A DNA stretch of 64,000 bases from assembly GCF_001885585.1 (NCBI RefSeq), contig NZ_LSRP01000071.1, positions 1 through 64,000 of the forward strand, read 5' to 3'. The position numbers and the translations under genes are program-made. Below, piece by piece: positions 54,555 through 63,719 of the stretch (position 1 is its first letter; every line of letters starts with the position of its first letter). The stretch is from Pararhizobium antarcticum. Lineage in GTDB: Bacteria; Pseudomonadota; Alphaproteobacteria; Rhizobiales; Rhizobiaceae. The notes under the pieces are model-generated. The model was given only the letters and a program-made list of their open reading frames with translations. It did not search any database and had not been told where the DNA came from.

Positions 54555-54605
54555 GGAAAATGTCCTGGTTTGGTAGAATTGAAATGACTGATGCCGGTTC
54601 GTCGT

Positions 54606-55643
54606 TCAGGCTTCGATGATGACCTTGAGCGCCTTCGTATCGGCGGCGCGGCTGAAGGTGTCGTAGGCATCCATGATCTGCTCGAGCTTGAAGTGATGGG
54701 TGATCAAAAGCTTCGGATCGATCTTTCCGGCTTGCACGGTGTTGAGCAGCATCGGGGTGCTGACGGTGTCGACAAGCCGTGTCGTGATGGTGAGGTTGCG
54801 GTCCCATAGGTTTTCGAGGTGAAGATCGACCTTTGTGCCGTGGACGCCGATATTGGCGATCGTGCCGCCCGGCGCGATGATCTTCTCACACAGTTCGAAG
54901 GTTGCCGGGACGCCGACGGCCTCGATCGCGGTATCGACGCCACGATTGCCGGTCATCGCCATCAGTATTTCCACGGCCTTGCCATCGCTGCTGTTGATGC
55001 TGTCGGTCGCGCCAAAGCGTTTTGCGATGTCCAGCCGGTTGTCGTCGAGATCGATCGCGATGATCCGCGCCGGTGAAAAGAACTGGGCCGTCAACAAGGC
55101 CGCAAGCCCGATTGGCCCGGAGCCGACAATGGCCACTGTGCTGCCGGGTTGGACCTTGCCGTTCAGCACGCCGCATTCGAAGCCGGTCGGCAGGATGTCG
55201 CTCAGCATCACGAGTGCTTCTTCGTCGGCACCATCCGGTATCGGGTAGAGGCTGGTGTCGGCATAGGGGATGCGGACAAATTCGGCCTGTGTTCCATCGA
55301 TCTTGTTGCCGAGGATCCAGCCGCCGGTCGTGCAGTGCGAGTACATCTGGCGCCGGCAATATTCGCACTTGCCGCAGGCGCTGATGCAGGAAATCAGAAC
55401 GCGGTCACCGGCCTTGTAGGCGCTGACGGCGGAACCGACGGAATCGATTACGCCAACGCCTTCGTGGCCGAGAATTCGCCCCGGCGGGCAGGTCGCCACA
55501 TCGCCCTTGAGGATATGTAGATCCGTGCCACAGATCGTCGTCTTGGTGATCCTGACGATTGCATCGGTCGGCGTAAGGATTGTCGGCTTTGGCCGCTCCT
55601 CGAGCGCCATTTTGGACGGGCCGTTATAGACAAAAGCCTTCAT
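54606..55643 (-). CDS. Zinc-dependent alcohol dehydrogenase family protein
   Basis: 345 aa from ATG 55643 (MKAFVYNGPSKMALEERPKP); the longer frame to 55775 is intergenic. Catalytic zinc site ICGTDLHILKGD, structural zinc CGKCEYCRRQMYSHC, and NAD fold IVGSGPIGLAALLTAQFF. Medium-chain dehydrogenase resembling secondary-alcohol or butanediol-type enzymes; substrate unknown. First gene of the minus-strand unit, with the motif at 55761-55774 upstream. Confidence 0.88.
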   Translation of the reverse strand: MKAFVYNGPSKMALEERPKPTILTPTDAIVRITKTTICGTDLHILKGDVATCPPGRILGHEGVGVIDSVGSAVSAYKAGDRVLISCISACGKCEYCRRQMYSHCTTGGWILGNKIDGTQAEFVRIPYADTSLYPIPDGADEEALVMLSDILPTGFECGVLNGKVQPGSTVAIVGSGPIGLAALLTAQFFSPARIIAIDLDDNRLDIAKRFGATDSINSSDGKAVEILMAMTGNRGVDTAIEAVGVPATFELCEKIIAPGGTIANIGVHGTKVDLHLENLWDRNLTITTRLVDTVSTPMLLNTVQAGKIDPKLLITHHFKLEQIMDAYDTFSRAADTKALKVIIEA

Positions 55644-55760
55644 GGCGGGTTTCGCTTTCTGTGGTTGCAAGCTGCGCGCAAAGGAAAATATTAAGCGCAC
55701 GCAAAAGGCTGCATCTGTTGATGCGCTGACCCTAGATCCGGCATGGATGGTGCGGTAGGA

Positions 55761-55774
55761 TCGGAAAGTACTCA
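55761..55774 (-). promoter_or_regulatory. Shared 14-bp motif upstream of dehydrogenase unit
   Basis: On the minus strand TGAGTACTTTCCGA, one base from TGAGTAGTTTCCGA, 117 bases before the dehydrogenase ATG at 55643 and oriented toward it. Followed by the related tail TCCTACCG. Confidence 0.5.
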
Positions 55775-55838
55775 TCCGGTCCCGTCGATGAAAAGCGACC
55801 GTACAAGCGCGGGATGACTTTCCAGTGCGGCGGTTTTC

Positions 55839-55852
55839 TGAGTAGTTTCCGA
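55839..55852 (+). promoter_or_regulatory. Shared 14-bp motif upstream of dnaJ
   Basis: TGAGTAGTTTCCGA, exact copy, 147 bases before the DnaJ-family start and oriented toward it; followed by AGCTATCG. The 55644-55999 gap holds these two motifs and no gene. Confidence 0.5.
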
Positions 55853-55999
55853 AGCTATCGTTGCGGGCCGGGCAGTCCTAGATCTAACCGAGGTGCGAAG
55901 CGCGCGGGTACCTTCAAAAAGGCCGCCCGGTGCGCCGTGGTGGATTTCCTGCGTCCCAGGCACCTGCCAAACGCGCGGCTTGTCCCTTGTGGAGTTCGA

Positions 56000-56905
56000 A
56001 TGAAAGACCCCTACGAAACTCTCGGTGTTGCTCGCACAGCCACAAGCGCCGAGATCCGCAAGGCCTATCGGAAGCTGGCCAAAACGCTGCACCCCGATCT
56101 CAATCCGGGAAATGCCGAGGCGGAGGAGCGCTTCAAGGGGCTTTCTGCCGCCAATGAAATCCTCTCCGACCCCGAGAAGCGTAAACGCTTTGACGCCGGG
56201 GAAATTGATGCCTCCGGTACGGAGCGGCCTCGCCAACCCTATTATAAGGACTATGCTGGCAACAATGCCGGCGCGAACCCCTATGAGAACACGTCTGGAT
56301 TTTCCGACTTTTCCGGCGCCGACGACATTTTCGCAGAGATGTTCAGGCGCCAAGGGCGCCAGTCGCGCCGCATGCGGGGTCACGATCTGAACTACTCACT
56401 GACCGTCGACTTTCTCGACGCGATCAACGGCGCCAAAAAGCGGATATCGCTGCCGGATGGCGGGTCTCTGGACCTGACAATCCCTGCCGGCATCGAGGAT
56501 AACAAGGTTTTGCGGTTGCGGGGCAAGGGTGCACCGGGCGGCGGTCAGGGCGAGGCCGGGGACGCGCTGGTCACCATCACGGTCGGCGCGCACGCCTTCT
56601 TCGTCCGCAAAGGTGATGACATCCATCTGGATCTGCCTGTGACGATCGGCGAAGCGGCGCTCGGTGCCCGACTAAAGGTCCCCACCCCCTCCGGCGCGGT
56701 CATGGTCTCGGTTCCCAAAGGCTCGAACACCGGGTCGGTCTTGCGGTTGAAAGGCAAGGGCATTGCGCATGGAGGCATTCACGGCGACCAATTGGTAACG
56801 CTTCGGGTCATGTTACCGAACAAAGCGGACGCAGCCCTTGAGGGCTTTCTTGCAACCTGGACGCCGGAACCGGAATACAATCCGCGCAAGGATATGCAGC
56901 CATGA
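56000..56905 (+). CDS. cbpA: DnaJ/CbpA-type co-chaperone
   Basis: 301 aa from ATG 56000 (MKDPYETLGVARTATSAEIR). J domain at 1-66 with the essential HPD at 31-33; a Gly/Phe-rich linker (about 70-120); then two substrate-binding beta domains (NYSLTVDFLDAINGAKKRIS, VSVPKGSNTGSVLRLKGKGI). There is no CxxCxGxG zinc region, so it is CbpA-like rather than DnaJ. It stimulates DnaK under stress. Overlaps cbpM by 4 bases. Confidence 0.92.
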   Translation: MKDPYETLGVARTATSAEIRKAYRKLAKTLHPDLNPGNAEAEERFKGLSAANEILSDPEKRKRFDAGEIDASGTERPRQPYYKDYAGNNAGANPYENTSGFSDFSGADDIFAEMFRRQGRQSRRMRGHDLNYSLTVDFLDAINGAKKRISLPDGGSLDLTIPAGIEDNKVLRLRGKGAPGGGQGEAGDALVTITVGAHAFFVRKGDDIHLDLPVTIGEAALGARLKVPTPSGAVMVSVPKGSNTGSVLRLKGKGIAHGGIHGDQLVTLRVMLPNKADAALEGFLATWTPEPEYNPRKDMQP

Positions 56906-57177
56906 TCATCAACAGGCTCGAATTCATGCATCGTGCGCAGATCGATCAGCAAACGCTTGAGATCTGGCTGCGGGAAGAGTGGCTGCTACCCAACGAGATG
57001 GTAACGGACATGGAGTTTTCCGAGGTCGACCTGGCGCGCGCGATCTTCATCCTCGACCTCAAGGAGCGTCTTGGCGTGAACGATGACGGCGTGGGCGTGA
57101 TCCTGCACCTGGTCGATCAGGTCCACGGCCTGAGGCGACTACTCGGCGGGCTTCTGACGCAAAAACCAGCCGCTTAG
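56902..57177 (+). CDS. cbpM: Chaperone modulator CbpM
   Basis: 91 aa, a MerR-like helix-turn-helix protein that in E. coli binds the J domain of CbpA and inhibits it. Seen: IDQQTLEIWLREEWLLP and FSEVDLARAIFILDLKERLG. Immediate overlap with the cbpA-like gene (ATGA) supports the assignment. Confidence 0.85.
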   Translation: MIINRLEFMHRAQIDQQTLEIWLREEWLLPNEMVTDMEFSEVDLARAIFILDLKERLGVNDDGVGVILHLVDQVHGLRRLLGGLLTQKPAA

Positions 57178-57277
57178 AGTCTGTCAGGTTCATACTGAAC
57201 CAGCCCGTCTCCGGCTCTTCTTATGATCGTTTGTCTTTTCGGGATAACCGGATCCCACCTATCCCTGACAAACTCTA
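57175..57277. repeat. 103-bp segment with 14-bp inverted ends between convergent genes
   Basis: TAGAGTCTGTCAGG at 57175-57188 and CCTGACAAACTCTA at 57264-57277 match at 13 of 14 bases as inverted ends. Each end supplies the stop codon of the gene beside it (cbpM and the P-type ATPase). It could be a tiny mobile repeat or a symmetric transcription-end element; no coding capacity. Confidence 0.4.
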
Positions 57278-59980
57278 GCGCCGCTGGCGCCACAGCTTAC
57301 CCAGTTCCAGAACAATGGACGGGATCGTGCTCAGGGCCAGAAGAACAAGGCAGTCTGTGAACGGTACGGGAGATGATTTCAATAAATCGCCGAGAACCGC
57401 GTTGTGCTGGCTCAATACCTGGATGCCGAACGACACGCCAACGACAATCAGCAGATTGCGATTGGTCAGGACCGATATTCTCCAGACAGGCCTGCTTTCG
57501 CTGCGGGCGCCGAAGGCACGAAGCACCTCGGAAAAGACCATGACCGTGAATGCGTAGGTCCGTGCCGTCTCGGTGTCCGTCGTGTCGAGCATGTACAGGA
57601 AAACCGCAAACGCGACGGCGGCGGTGAGGCAGCCTGTAAAGAGCATCGTCGACAGAAAACCACGATCCGTTATGGGTTCGCCTGGAAGCCGCGGCGGCCT
57701 CTCCATGACATCGGAATCGATCGCGTCCGTTGCAAGGCACAGGGCCGGCAAGCCGTCGGTGACCAGGTTTATCCAGAGAAGGTGGATCGGCAAGAGAGGC
57801 GTCGGAACGCCGATGACGACGCACACAGCCATCAACAGGAGTTCGGCGGTGCTGCCCGCAAGCAGGTACTGAAGGGTTTTGCGGATATTGTCGTAGATGC
57901 CGCGTCCCTGCTTGATGGCGTCAACGATGGTGGCGAAATTATCATCGGTGATGATGAGATCCGCCGCCTGCTTGGTCACCTCCGTTCCGGACTGCCCCAT
58001 GGCGATCCCGATGTCGGCACCCTTGATCGCGGGGGCGTCGTTGACGCCGTCACCCGTCATCGCCACGACATCGCCGTTGGCCTTCAGGGCATGCACGATC
58101 CTCAGTTTATGGGCGGCGGTCACGCGCGCATAGACGCTGGTTTTGGCCGCGCGTTCCTGCAGGTCTTTATCCGGAATATCCTGCAATTCGGAGCCGGTAA
58201 GGGCAGGGCGATCCGATGCGATGCCGATGTCGCGGGCAATCGCTGTAGCCGTGTCCGGATGGTCGCCGGTGATCATGACAATGCGTAGCCCCGCCATACG
58301 GCACTGCGCGATCGCCTGGCGGGCTTCCGGGCGAGGTGGATCATACATGCCGGCTAGACCGACAAAGACGAGATCGTGCTCCAACTCCTCAGCGGATTGA
58401 CCGGTCTTGGACCCGTCCAGATCACGGTAGGCCGAACCAAGGACGCGCAGTGCGCGATTTGCCATCGCGGAAATTTCCGCCAGCACATCTGTTCGATCCT
58501 GTTGGGAAATCGGCTGTACGCCTGTCCCCGTGTCGATCAGTGTACATTTCTCCAGAAGCGGACCGGGGGCGCCGTTTACCAGCGCTCTGAGATGACCGTC
58601 TGGCATCCGACGCACCACCGTGCTGCGTTTGCGATCGGAATCGAAAGGAATTTCGAAGTGCTTCGGATACTGTTGTTCAAAGGACTTGCGCTCCAGTCGC
58701 GCCTTGGCCGCCGATGTCAGAAGCGCCCCTTCGGTCGGATCGCCGATGGTCTTCCAGATGCCTGCCTCTTCACGCAGATGGGCGTTGTTGCAGCCGAGAT
58801 GGATCGCTGCAAGCGCAAGCAGCGACGCGTGATCGGATCCGGAGACGGCGTTGCCGTTCAAAAGAATGGCACCAGCCGGACCATAGCCTTCGCCGGTGAC
58901 GTCATAGCTCTGGCCGGCAACATAAAGCCTGCGAACCGTCATCTCGCCAACCGTCAAAGTTCCCGTCTTGTCGGTACAGATCACGGTCGTTGAGCCGAGT
59001 GTCTCCACCGCCGCCAGCTTGCGCACCAGCACCCGGCGCCGCGCCATCTGCATCACGCCAACGGAAAGGGCGACGGTGACGACGGCGGGCAGGCTTTCCG
59101 GTACGGCTGCCACAGCCAGACTGATGGCCGTGAGCGCCAATTCGTAGAGCGCAGTCCCCCGAAGCAGGCCCAATCCGAACAGCACTGCAACAATGCCGAG
59201 AGCCGCCCAGACGAGAATGCGGCCGAACGCATCGAGCTTCTTCTGGAGCGGCGTGCCCTTGTCGCTTCCCGCCTTTTCGATCAACCCGGCTATCTGACCG
59301 AGTTCGGTCGCCATGCCGGTCGCGATGATGATTGCCCGGCCTGTGCCCTTGGCCACACTTGTGCCCATGAAAACCATATTGGTCTGGTCGCCGATCGACA
59401 AATTGCCGGCAGTCAGCGCTCCTGCTTGCTTTGCAACGGTCTCTGATTCACCCGTCAGTGTCGCTTCGATCATCTGGAGTGTGGCTGCATCACAAAGGCG
59501 GGCGTCCGCTGCAACAAGGTCTCCGGCTGCCAGCATCAATATGTCGCCCACCACGACCTCGGATGCTGGAACGGTGAGCGCATGTCCGTCGCGTCGCACT
59601 TTGGCCTGCGGAGCGGTCATCAGCTTCAAGGCTGCAACTGATTTTTCCGCGCTATACTCCTGATAGAATCCCAATGCAGCGTTGAGAATGATGACGGCCA
59701 TGATCGCGATTACGTTGACCGTTTCGCCGACAAGCGCCGAGATCACCGCTGCGCAGATCAGAACCCAGATGATGAGGCTGCGGAACTGGGAGATGAATAT
59801 CTGCAAAACGCTGATGCGCTCTCCAGACGAAATCTCGTTCGGACCGTTCCTGACCAAACGTGACGCGGCCTCAGGTGAAGATAGACCCGCCAGCGACACA
59901 CCGAGTAGTTTGTGAACTTCGTCATTCGACCGATTGTACCAATCGTCCTGTGTTGCCGGTGTTGCGGCTGCTCGGTTCAT
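57275..59980 (-). CDS. Cation-transporting P-type ATPase (P2, PacL/Ca-Mg like)
   Basis: 901 aa from ATG 59980. Actuator [12 protein letters not shown], phosphorylation site [12 protein letters not shown], membrane helix 4 [13 protein letters not shown], hinge [20 protein letters not shown], and about ten helices with a cation C-terminal domain. P2-type pump for Ca or another cation; the ion is not fixed. Found beside DnaJ, BON and metal ATPase genes in rhizobial low-oxygen loci. The motif at 60302-60315 lies upstream. Confidence 0.9.
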   Translation of the reverse strand: MNRAAATPATQDDWYNRSNDEVHKLLGVSLAGLSSPEAASRLVRNGPNEISSGERISVLQIFISQFRSLIIWVLICAAVISALVGETVNVIAIMAVIILNAALGFYQEYSAEKSVAALKLMTAPQAKVRRDGHALTVPASEVVVGDILMLAAGDLVAADARLCDAATLQMIEATLTGESETVAKQAGALTAGNLSIGDQTNMVFMGTSVAKGTGRAIIIATGMATELGQIAGLIEKAGSDKGTPLQKKLDAFGRILVWAALGIVAVLFGLGLLRGTALYELALTAISLAVAAVPESLPAVVTVALSVGVMQMARRRVLVRKLAAVETLGSTTVICTDKTGTLTVGEMTVRRLYVAGQSYDVTGEGYGPAGAILLNGNAVSGSDHASLLALAAIHLGCNNAHLREEAGIWKTIGDPTEGALLTSAAKARLERKSFEQQYPKHFEIPFDSDRKRSTVVRRMPDGHLRALVNGAPGPLLEKCTLIDTGTGVQPISQQDRTDVLAEISAMANRALRVLGSAYRDLDGSKTGQSAEELEHDLVFVGLAGMYDPPRPEARQAIAQCRMAGLRIVMITGDHPDTATAIARDIGIASDRPALTGSELQDIPDKDLQERAAKTSVYARVTAAHKLRIVHALKANGDVVAMTGDGVNDAPAIKGADIGIAMGQSGTEVTKQAADLIITDDNFATIVDAIKQGRGIYDNIRKTLQYLLAGSTAELLLMAVCVVIGVPTPLLPIHLLWINLVTDGLPALCLATDAIDSDVMERPPRLPGEPITDRGFLSTMLFTGCLTAAVAFAVFLYMLDTTDTETARTYAFTVMVFSEVLRAFGARSESRPVWRISVLTNRNLLIVVGVSFGIQVLSQHNAVLGDLLKSSPVPFTDCLVLLALSTIPSIVLELGKLWRQRR

Positions 59981-60301
59981 CGGTTCGATTCCATTCTGGT
60001 GTTGCGCGCGTTGTGTGATCCGCCTGGTTCTGCGCGGCTTGAGCGGTCGCAAAAGCTCTTTTGCGACCACCGGCTTCTATTGTCGTTGCTGCCGATCCGT
60101 TGAGGATGGCAAGGGTATCTTGCCGGCGACCGATCGCTGCCGGCTTTCCGGTTGCCGTTGCAAAGCTTGCTGCCGCTTCCACCCATGGTCCCATGGACCC
60201 GGTGGAAAACTTCACTGGAGCGAAGGATGATGCGCTGGTGCTGGAAATGGCGCGCGCATGCGCGGGTCTAAGGATATGTCGCGATAGCCGAGCCGGTAGC
60301 C

Positions 60302-60315
60302 TCGGAAACTACGCA
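60302..60315 (-). promoter_or_regulatory. Shared 14-bp motif upstream of P-type ATPase
   Basis: On the minus strand TGCGTAGTTTCCGA, one base from TGAGTAGTTTCCGA, oriented toward the ATPase start 320 bases away and followed by GGCTACCG. Confidence 0.45.
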
Positions 60316-60372
60316 TGCCGCGTTTTGCAGGAACCGACGACGCGATTGCTTCGGCGGCCATGGAAACAGTCT

Positions 60373-60386
60373 TGAGTAGTTTCCGA
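60373..60386 (+). promoter_or_regulatory. Shared 14-bp motif upstream of BON gene
   Basis: TGAGTAGTTTCCGA, exact copy, 87 bases before the BON-protein ATG and oriented toward it. The 59981-60473 gap holds this and the oppositely oriented copy but no gene. Confidence 0.5.
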
Positions 60387-60473
60387 CCCTGACAGGCCAT
60401 GCGGGACGCGCGTAACGATCATTGCGGCGCGCGCAGCGCTGCAATCCCGATGATCAAACTCGAGGCAAAAATC

Positions 60474-61121
60474 ATGTCCAACGACAATCAATTGCAAACG
60501 TCCGTTATCGCCGAATTGAACTGGGAGCCGAGCATCAAGGCGGCGCACATTGGCGTGGCGGCAAACGATGGCGTTGTCACCCTGAGCGGCCACGTCGACA
60601 CCTACAGGGAAAAATCGATCGCCGAAAAGGCCGCCCGCCGCGTCAAGGGCGTCAAGGCGGTGGCCGAGGAAATCGAGGTCAAGCTGGCGTTCGACGTCAA
60701 GCGGACCGACGAGGAGATTGCAGCCGCAGCGCTGAACCGTCTCGAATGGGACGTCGAAGTTCCAGACGACGTCGTTCGCATCAAGGTGGAAAAGGGCTGG
60801 GTCACTCTGACCGGCGAGGTTGAGTGGCACTATCAGATGGAAGCAGCAGAACATGATGTGCGGACGCTTCACGGCGTTGTCGGGGTTTCCAACCAGATTG
60901 CCCTCAAGCCGAAGGCCAATGCCAAAGACATCAGCGACAGCATCAGGCACGCGTTGCATCGCTCATGGTTCGATCCGAAGACAATCACTGTTTCGGCGAC
61001 AGGCGGGCGTGTTCACCTGACCGGCACAGCCCCTTCATGGTCTGACCGTCAGCTGGCGGGCTCGACCGCCTGGGCTGCTCCCGGTGCAACAGCGGTGCAG
61101 AACGACATCACGATTATGTAG
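60474..61121 (+). CDS. Triple BON-domain protein
   Basis: 215 aa from ATG 60474 (MSNDNQLQTSVIAELNWEPS). Three BON repeats are seen, each with a G-VTL-G core: GVVTLSGHVDTY (about 35), GWVTLTGEVEWHY (105), GRVHLTGTAPSW (180). No signal peptide, so cytoplasmic, unlike OsmY. BON domains bind membranes or other ligands; stress-related role likely from context. Confidence 0.85.
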   Translation: MSNDNQLQTSVIAELNWEPSIKAAHIGVAANDGVVTLSGHVDTYREKSIAEKAARRVKGVKAVAEEIEVKLAFDVKRTDEEIAAAALNRLEWDVEVPDDVVRIKVEKGWVTLTGEVEWHYQMEAAEHDVRTLHGVVGVSNQIALKPKANAKDISDSIRHALHRSWFDPKTITVSATGGRVHLTGTAPSWSDRQLAGSTAWAAPGATAVQNDITIM

Positions 61122-61197
61122 AAACGAATGGTCCCCGGCGACCATCACCGGCGCGGGGACCATTTCGATTTTCAACATCGCAGCGTTCCATGTGGAG

Positions 61198-61752
61198 ATG
61201 ATGATGACAACGATTGCACAGCAAACCCGCCTTATCCTGCACTACGACAGCGTCGCCAGAGGGATACACTGGCTGATGGCGGCGTTGATCGTCGGGGCAT
61301 TCGGTCTTGGCCTGCTGGTCGATACGTTTCCGTCGAGCTGGGAAGACGGTGTCGTCAATGCCCATAAGCTGGTCGGCATTTCCATCCTCTGTCTGGTCGT
61401 CCTGCGTCTGGTCTGGAGAGACTCTCACACGCCGCCTGCAACCGAGCCTTCTGGCTGGCCTCTTGAGCGCGTGTCTTCGCTCAGCCACATAGTGCTTTAT
61501 TGCCTGATGATGGCTGTGCCGCTTATCGGCAGTGCTTTTGCGGTCTGGAGCGGACAAGGCATTGATTTTGGCTTGTTTTCCCTCGCGCCGGTGATGCCGG
61601 AAAACGAAGCTGTCGCCCACCAGATCGGCGAGATCCATGAACTGGCGGCCTACATCCTGATCTGTCTCGCCGGACTGCATGCTTTGGCTGCCCTCTGGCA
61701 CCATTTCGTCCGCAAGGATGATGTGCTGAGACGGATGCTTCCGCCGCAATGA
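61198..61752 (+). CDS. Cytochrome b561-family membrane protein
   Basis: 184 aa with four hydrophobic helices. Haem-ligand histidines appear in RGIHWLMAALIV, NAHKLVGISIL, HELAAYILICL and GLHALAALWHHF, the pattern of bacterial di-haem cytochrome b561. Moves electrons from quinol or superoxide. ATG 61198 has GTGGAG before it; ATG codons at 61201 and 61204 are possible. Follows the BON gene on the same strand. Confidence 0.87.
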   Translation: MMMTTIAQQTRLILHYDSVARGIHWLMAALIVGAFGLGLLVDTFPSSWEDGVVNAHKLVGISILCLVVLRLVWRDSHTPPATEPSGWPLERVSSLSHIVLYCLMMAVPLIGSAFAVWSGQGIDFGLFSLAPVMPENEAVAHQIGEIHELAAYILICLAGLHALAALWHHFVRKDDVLRRMLPPQ

Positions 61753-61804
61753 TGCCTCGCCAAATCTGGTCTATGGTGTTGATCAAAAGTCAGGGGGAAT
61801 CACA

Positions 61805-63649
61805 ATGCCGTTGCCTACCGGAGAGCTTTTGCGTGTTCACCAATCCCGGATACTGATCGGATTTGCCGCGACGGGTCTTGCCGTGGGCGGCGTTCTGAGC
61901 TGGTCCGGACATTTGGCAGAGGCCAGCTGGGTCTGGTCAATTGCTACCGCTCCCGTGCTTCTGGGGCTGTTCGTTCAAATCGTTGTGTCGCTGCGAAAGG
62001 GCGATATCGGCCTCGATATCGTGGCCGCCCTTTCCATGTCGGCTGCACTCGCATTCGGCGAGCCGCTGGCAGCAAACGTCGTCGCCATGATGTATGCGGG
62101 TGGGCAGCTTCTCGAGGATTTTGCGCAGGGGCGGGCGAAAAAGGAGATGACGGCGCTGATGGGGCGCGTCGCCCAAACGGCAATGCGGTTCGACGGCGAT
62201 GTCCTGCAACAGGTGCCGATCGCTGACATCAAGCCGGGCGACAGACTTCTCATCCGCCAGGGCGATGTGTTGCCGGTCGATGGCCGTGTGGCTTCCCCGG
62301 TCGCCGTCCTTGACCTGTCGGCGCTGACGGGGGAAGCCCTGCCGCAAAACATTCTGAAGGGCTGCGAAGCGTTGAGCGGCTCGGCGTCCGCCGGTGCCGC
62401 TTTCGAGCTTGTCGCCAGCCGCCCGGCGTCGGAAAGCACCTATGCCGGGATCGTGCGCCTGGTTGAGGCTGCGCAATCCAGCAAGGCACCGATGGTGCGT
62501 ATGGCGGATCGCTACGCGATCGCCTTTCTTGCCCTGACCGTAACCATCGCTGTGATTACCTGGTTTCTGACACAGGACACGATCCGGGTGCTGTCCGTCC
62601 TGGTCGTCGCCACGCCCTGTCCACTGATCCTCGCGGTTCCCGTGGCGCTGATTTCGGGCATGTCGCGCACCGCGCGCATGGGGGTTCTGGTGAAAGGCGG
62701 CGGCGTACTGGAGACGATGTCGCGTGTGCGCACCGTCATTCTCGACAAGACAGGGACTTTGACACACGGGCAGGCGGCGATCACGGAGATCAGGACGCGC
62801 GAGGGTTTTTCCGAGACGGATGTCTTGAAGGCTGCTGCCAGTCTCGATCAGGCATCCGGCCATGTGGTGGCGTCAGCGCTGATCAAGGCGGCGCAAGCAA
62901 GAGGGCTGGTCTTGTCCACGCCAGCGGAGGTCATCGAAACGCCGGGAACCGGGATAAAGGGAAGCGTGAACGGCCAGCTGGTGGTTGTCGGCGGAAACAG
63001 CTTCGTTGCCGGAGAGAGTGGCAACGTCCGAGCCGATGATCTGTTGAAGGATATCGATCCCGCTGCCATGACGGTGGCCGTCGGGATCGATGGCAAGGTC
63101 GCAGGCATTATCGTCCTTCAGGACCAAGTCCGTACGGATGCAAAGGCGGCGCTGGACGACCTGCGGCAGGCGGGTATCAAACGACTGGTGCTGGCATCCG
63201 GCGATCGCAGCGACATTGCCGTGAAAGTTGGCGGACCACTCGGTTTCGACCTCGTGCTCGGCGATCTCACACCCGATGCGAAGGTTGCCTGTGTGCGCAG
63301 GGAAATCGCCAATGGTCCTGTCATGATGGTCGGCGACGGGGTCAACGACGCGCCGGCACTCGCCGCCGCCGATGTCGGCGTGGCGATGGGCGCGCACGGG
63401 ACGGCTTCATCGTCGGAAGCGGCCGGCGTTGTGTTGCTGGTGGATGAACTGGCGCCACTGGTAAAGGCGATGGCGGTTGCGCGCCGCAGCAGGACCATCG
63501 CGCTTCAGAGTGTCGTGGTGGGCCTTGGACTGTCACTTTGCGCCATGGGTTTCGCAAGCTTCGGTTATCTGCCGCCGGTCCAGGGCGCGCTGATACAGGA
63601 AGTCATTGATGTAGCCGTCATTCTGAATGCTTTGAGGGCGCTTCAATAG
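61805..63649 (+). CDS. Heavy-metal P1B-type ATPase with TPC motif
   Basis: 614 aa. Actuator TGEALP, membrane metal site TPCPLILAVP (TPC in place of CPC), DKTGTLTHGQ, and [20 protein letters not shown]. No N-terminal CxxC metal domain and no C-terminal haemerythrin-like extension. TPC is linked with the P1B-5 group (for example rhizobial Nia, Ni/Fe), but the ion here is unproven. Lies 52 bases after the b561 gene. Confidence 0.88.
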   Translation: MPLPTGELLRVHQSRILIGFAATGLAVGGVLSWSGHLAEASWVWSIATAPVLLGLFVQIVVSLRKGDIGLDIVAALSMSAALAFGEPLAANVVAMMYAGGQLLEDFAQGRAKKEMTALMGRVAQTAMRFDGDVLQQVPIADIKPGDRLLIRQGDVLPVDGRVASPVAVLDLSALTGEALPQNILKGCEALSGSASAGAAFELVASRPASESTYAGIVRLVEAAQSSKAPMVRMADRYAIAFLALTVTIAVITWFLTQDTIRVLSVLVVATPCPLILAVPVALISGMSRTARMGVLVKGGGVLETMSRVRTVILDKTGTLTHGQAAITEIRTREGFSETDVLKAAASLDQASGHVVASALIKAAQARGLVLSTPAEVIETPGTGIKGSVNGQLVVVGGNSFVAGESGNVRADDLLKDIDPAAMTVAVGIDGKVAGIIVLQDQVRTDAKAALDDLRQAGIKRLVLASGDRSDIAVKVGGPLGFDLVLGDLTPDAKVACVRREIANGPVMMVGDGVNDAPALAAADVGVAMGAHGTASSSEAAGVVLLVDELAPLVKAMAVARRSRTIALQSVVVGLGLSLCAMGFASFGYLPPVQGALIQEVIDVAVILNALRALQ

Positions 63650-63719
63650 CTCTGGAGCCACCCTGAAAACGGTGCGCGACACGGTAATCCTCGTGGTTTT
63701 CTCTATGGATCGGGCGGTC

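Noticed and set aside
61937-62863. 308-codon minus-strand frame inside the metal ATPase
   Set aside because: Antisense to all P-type ATPase motifs.
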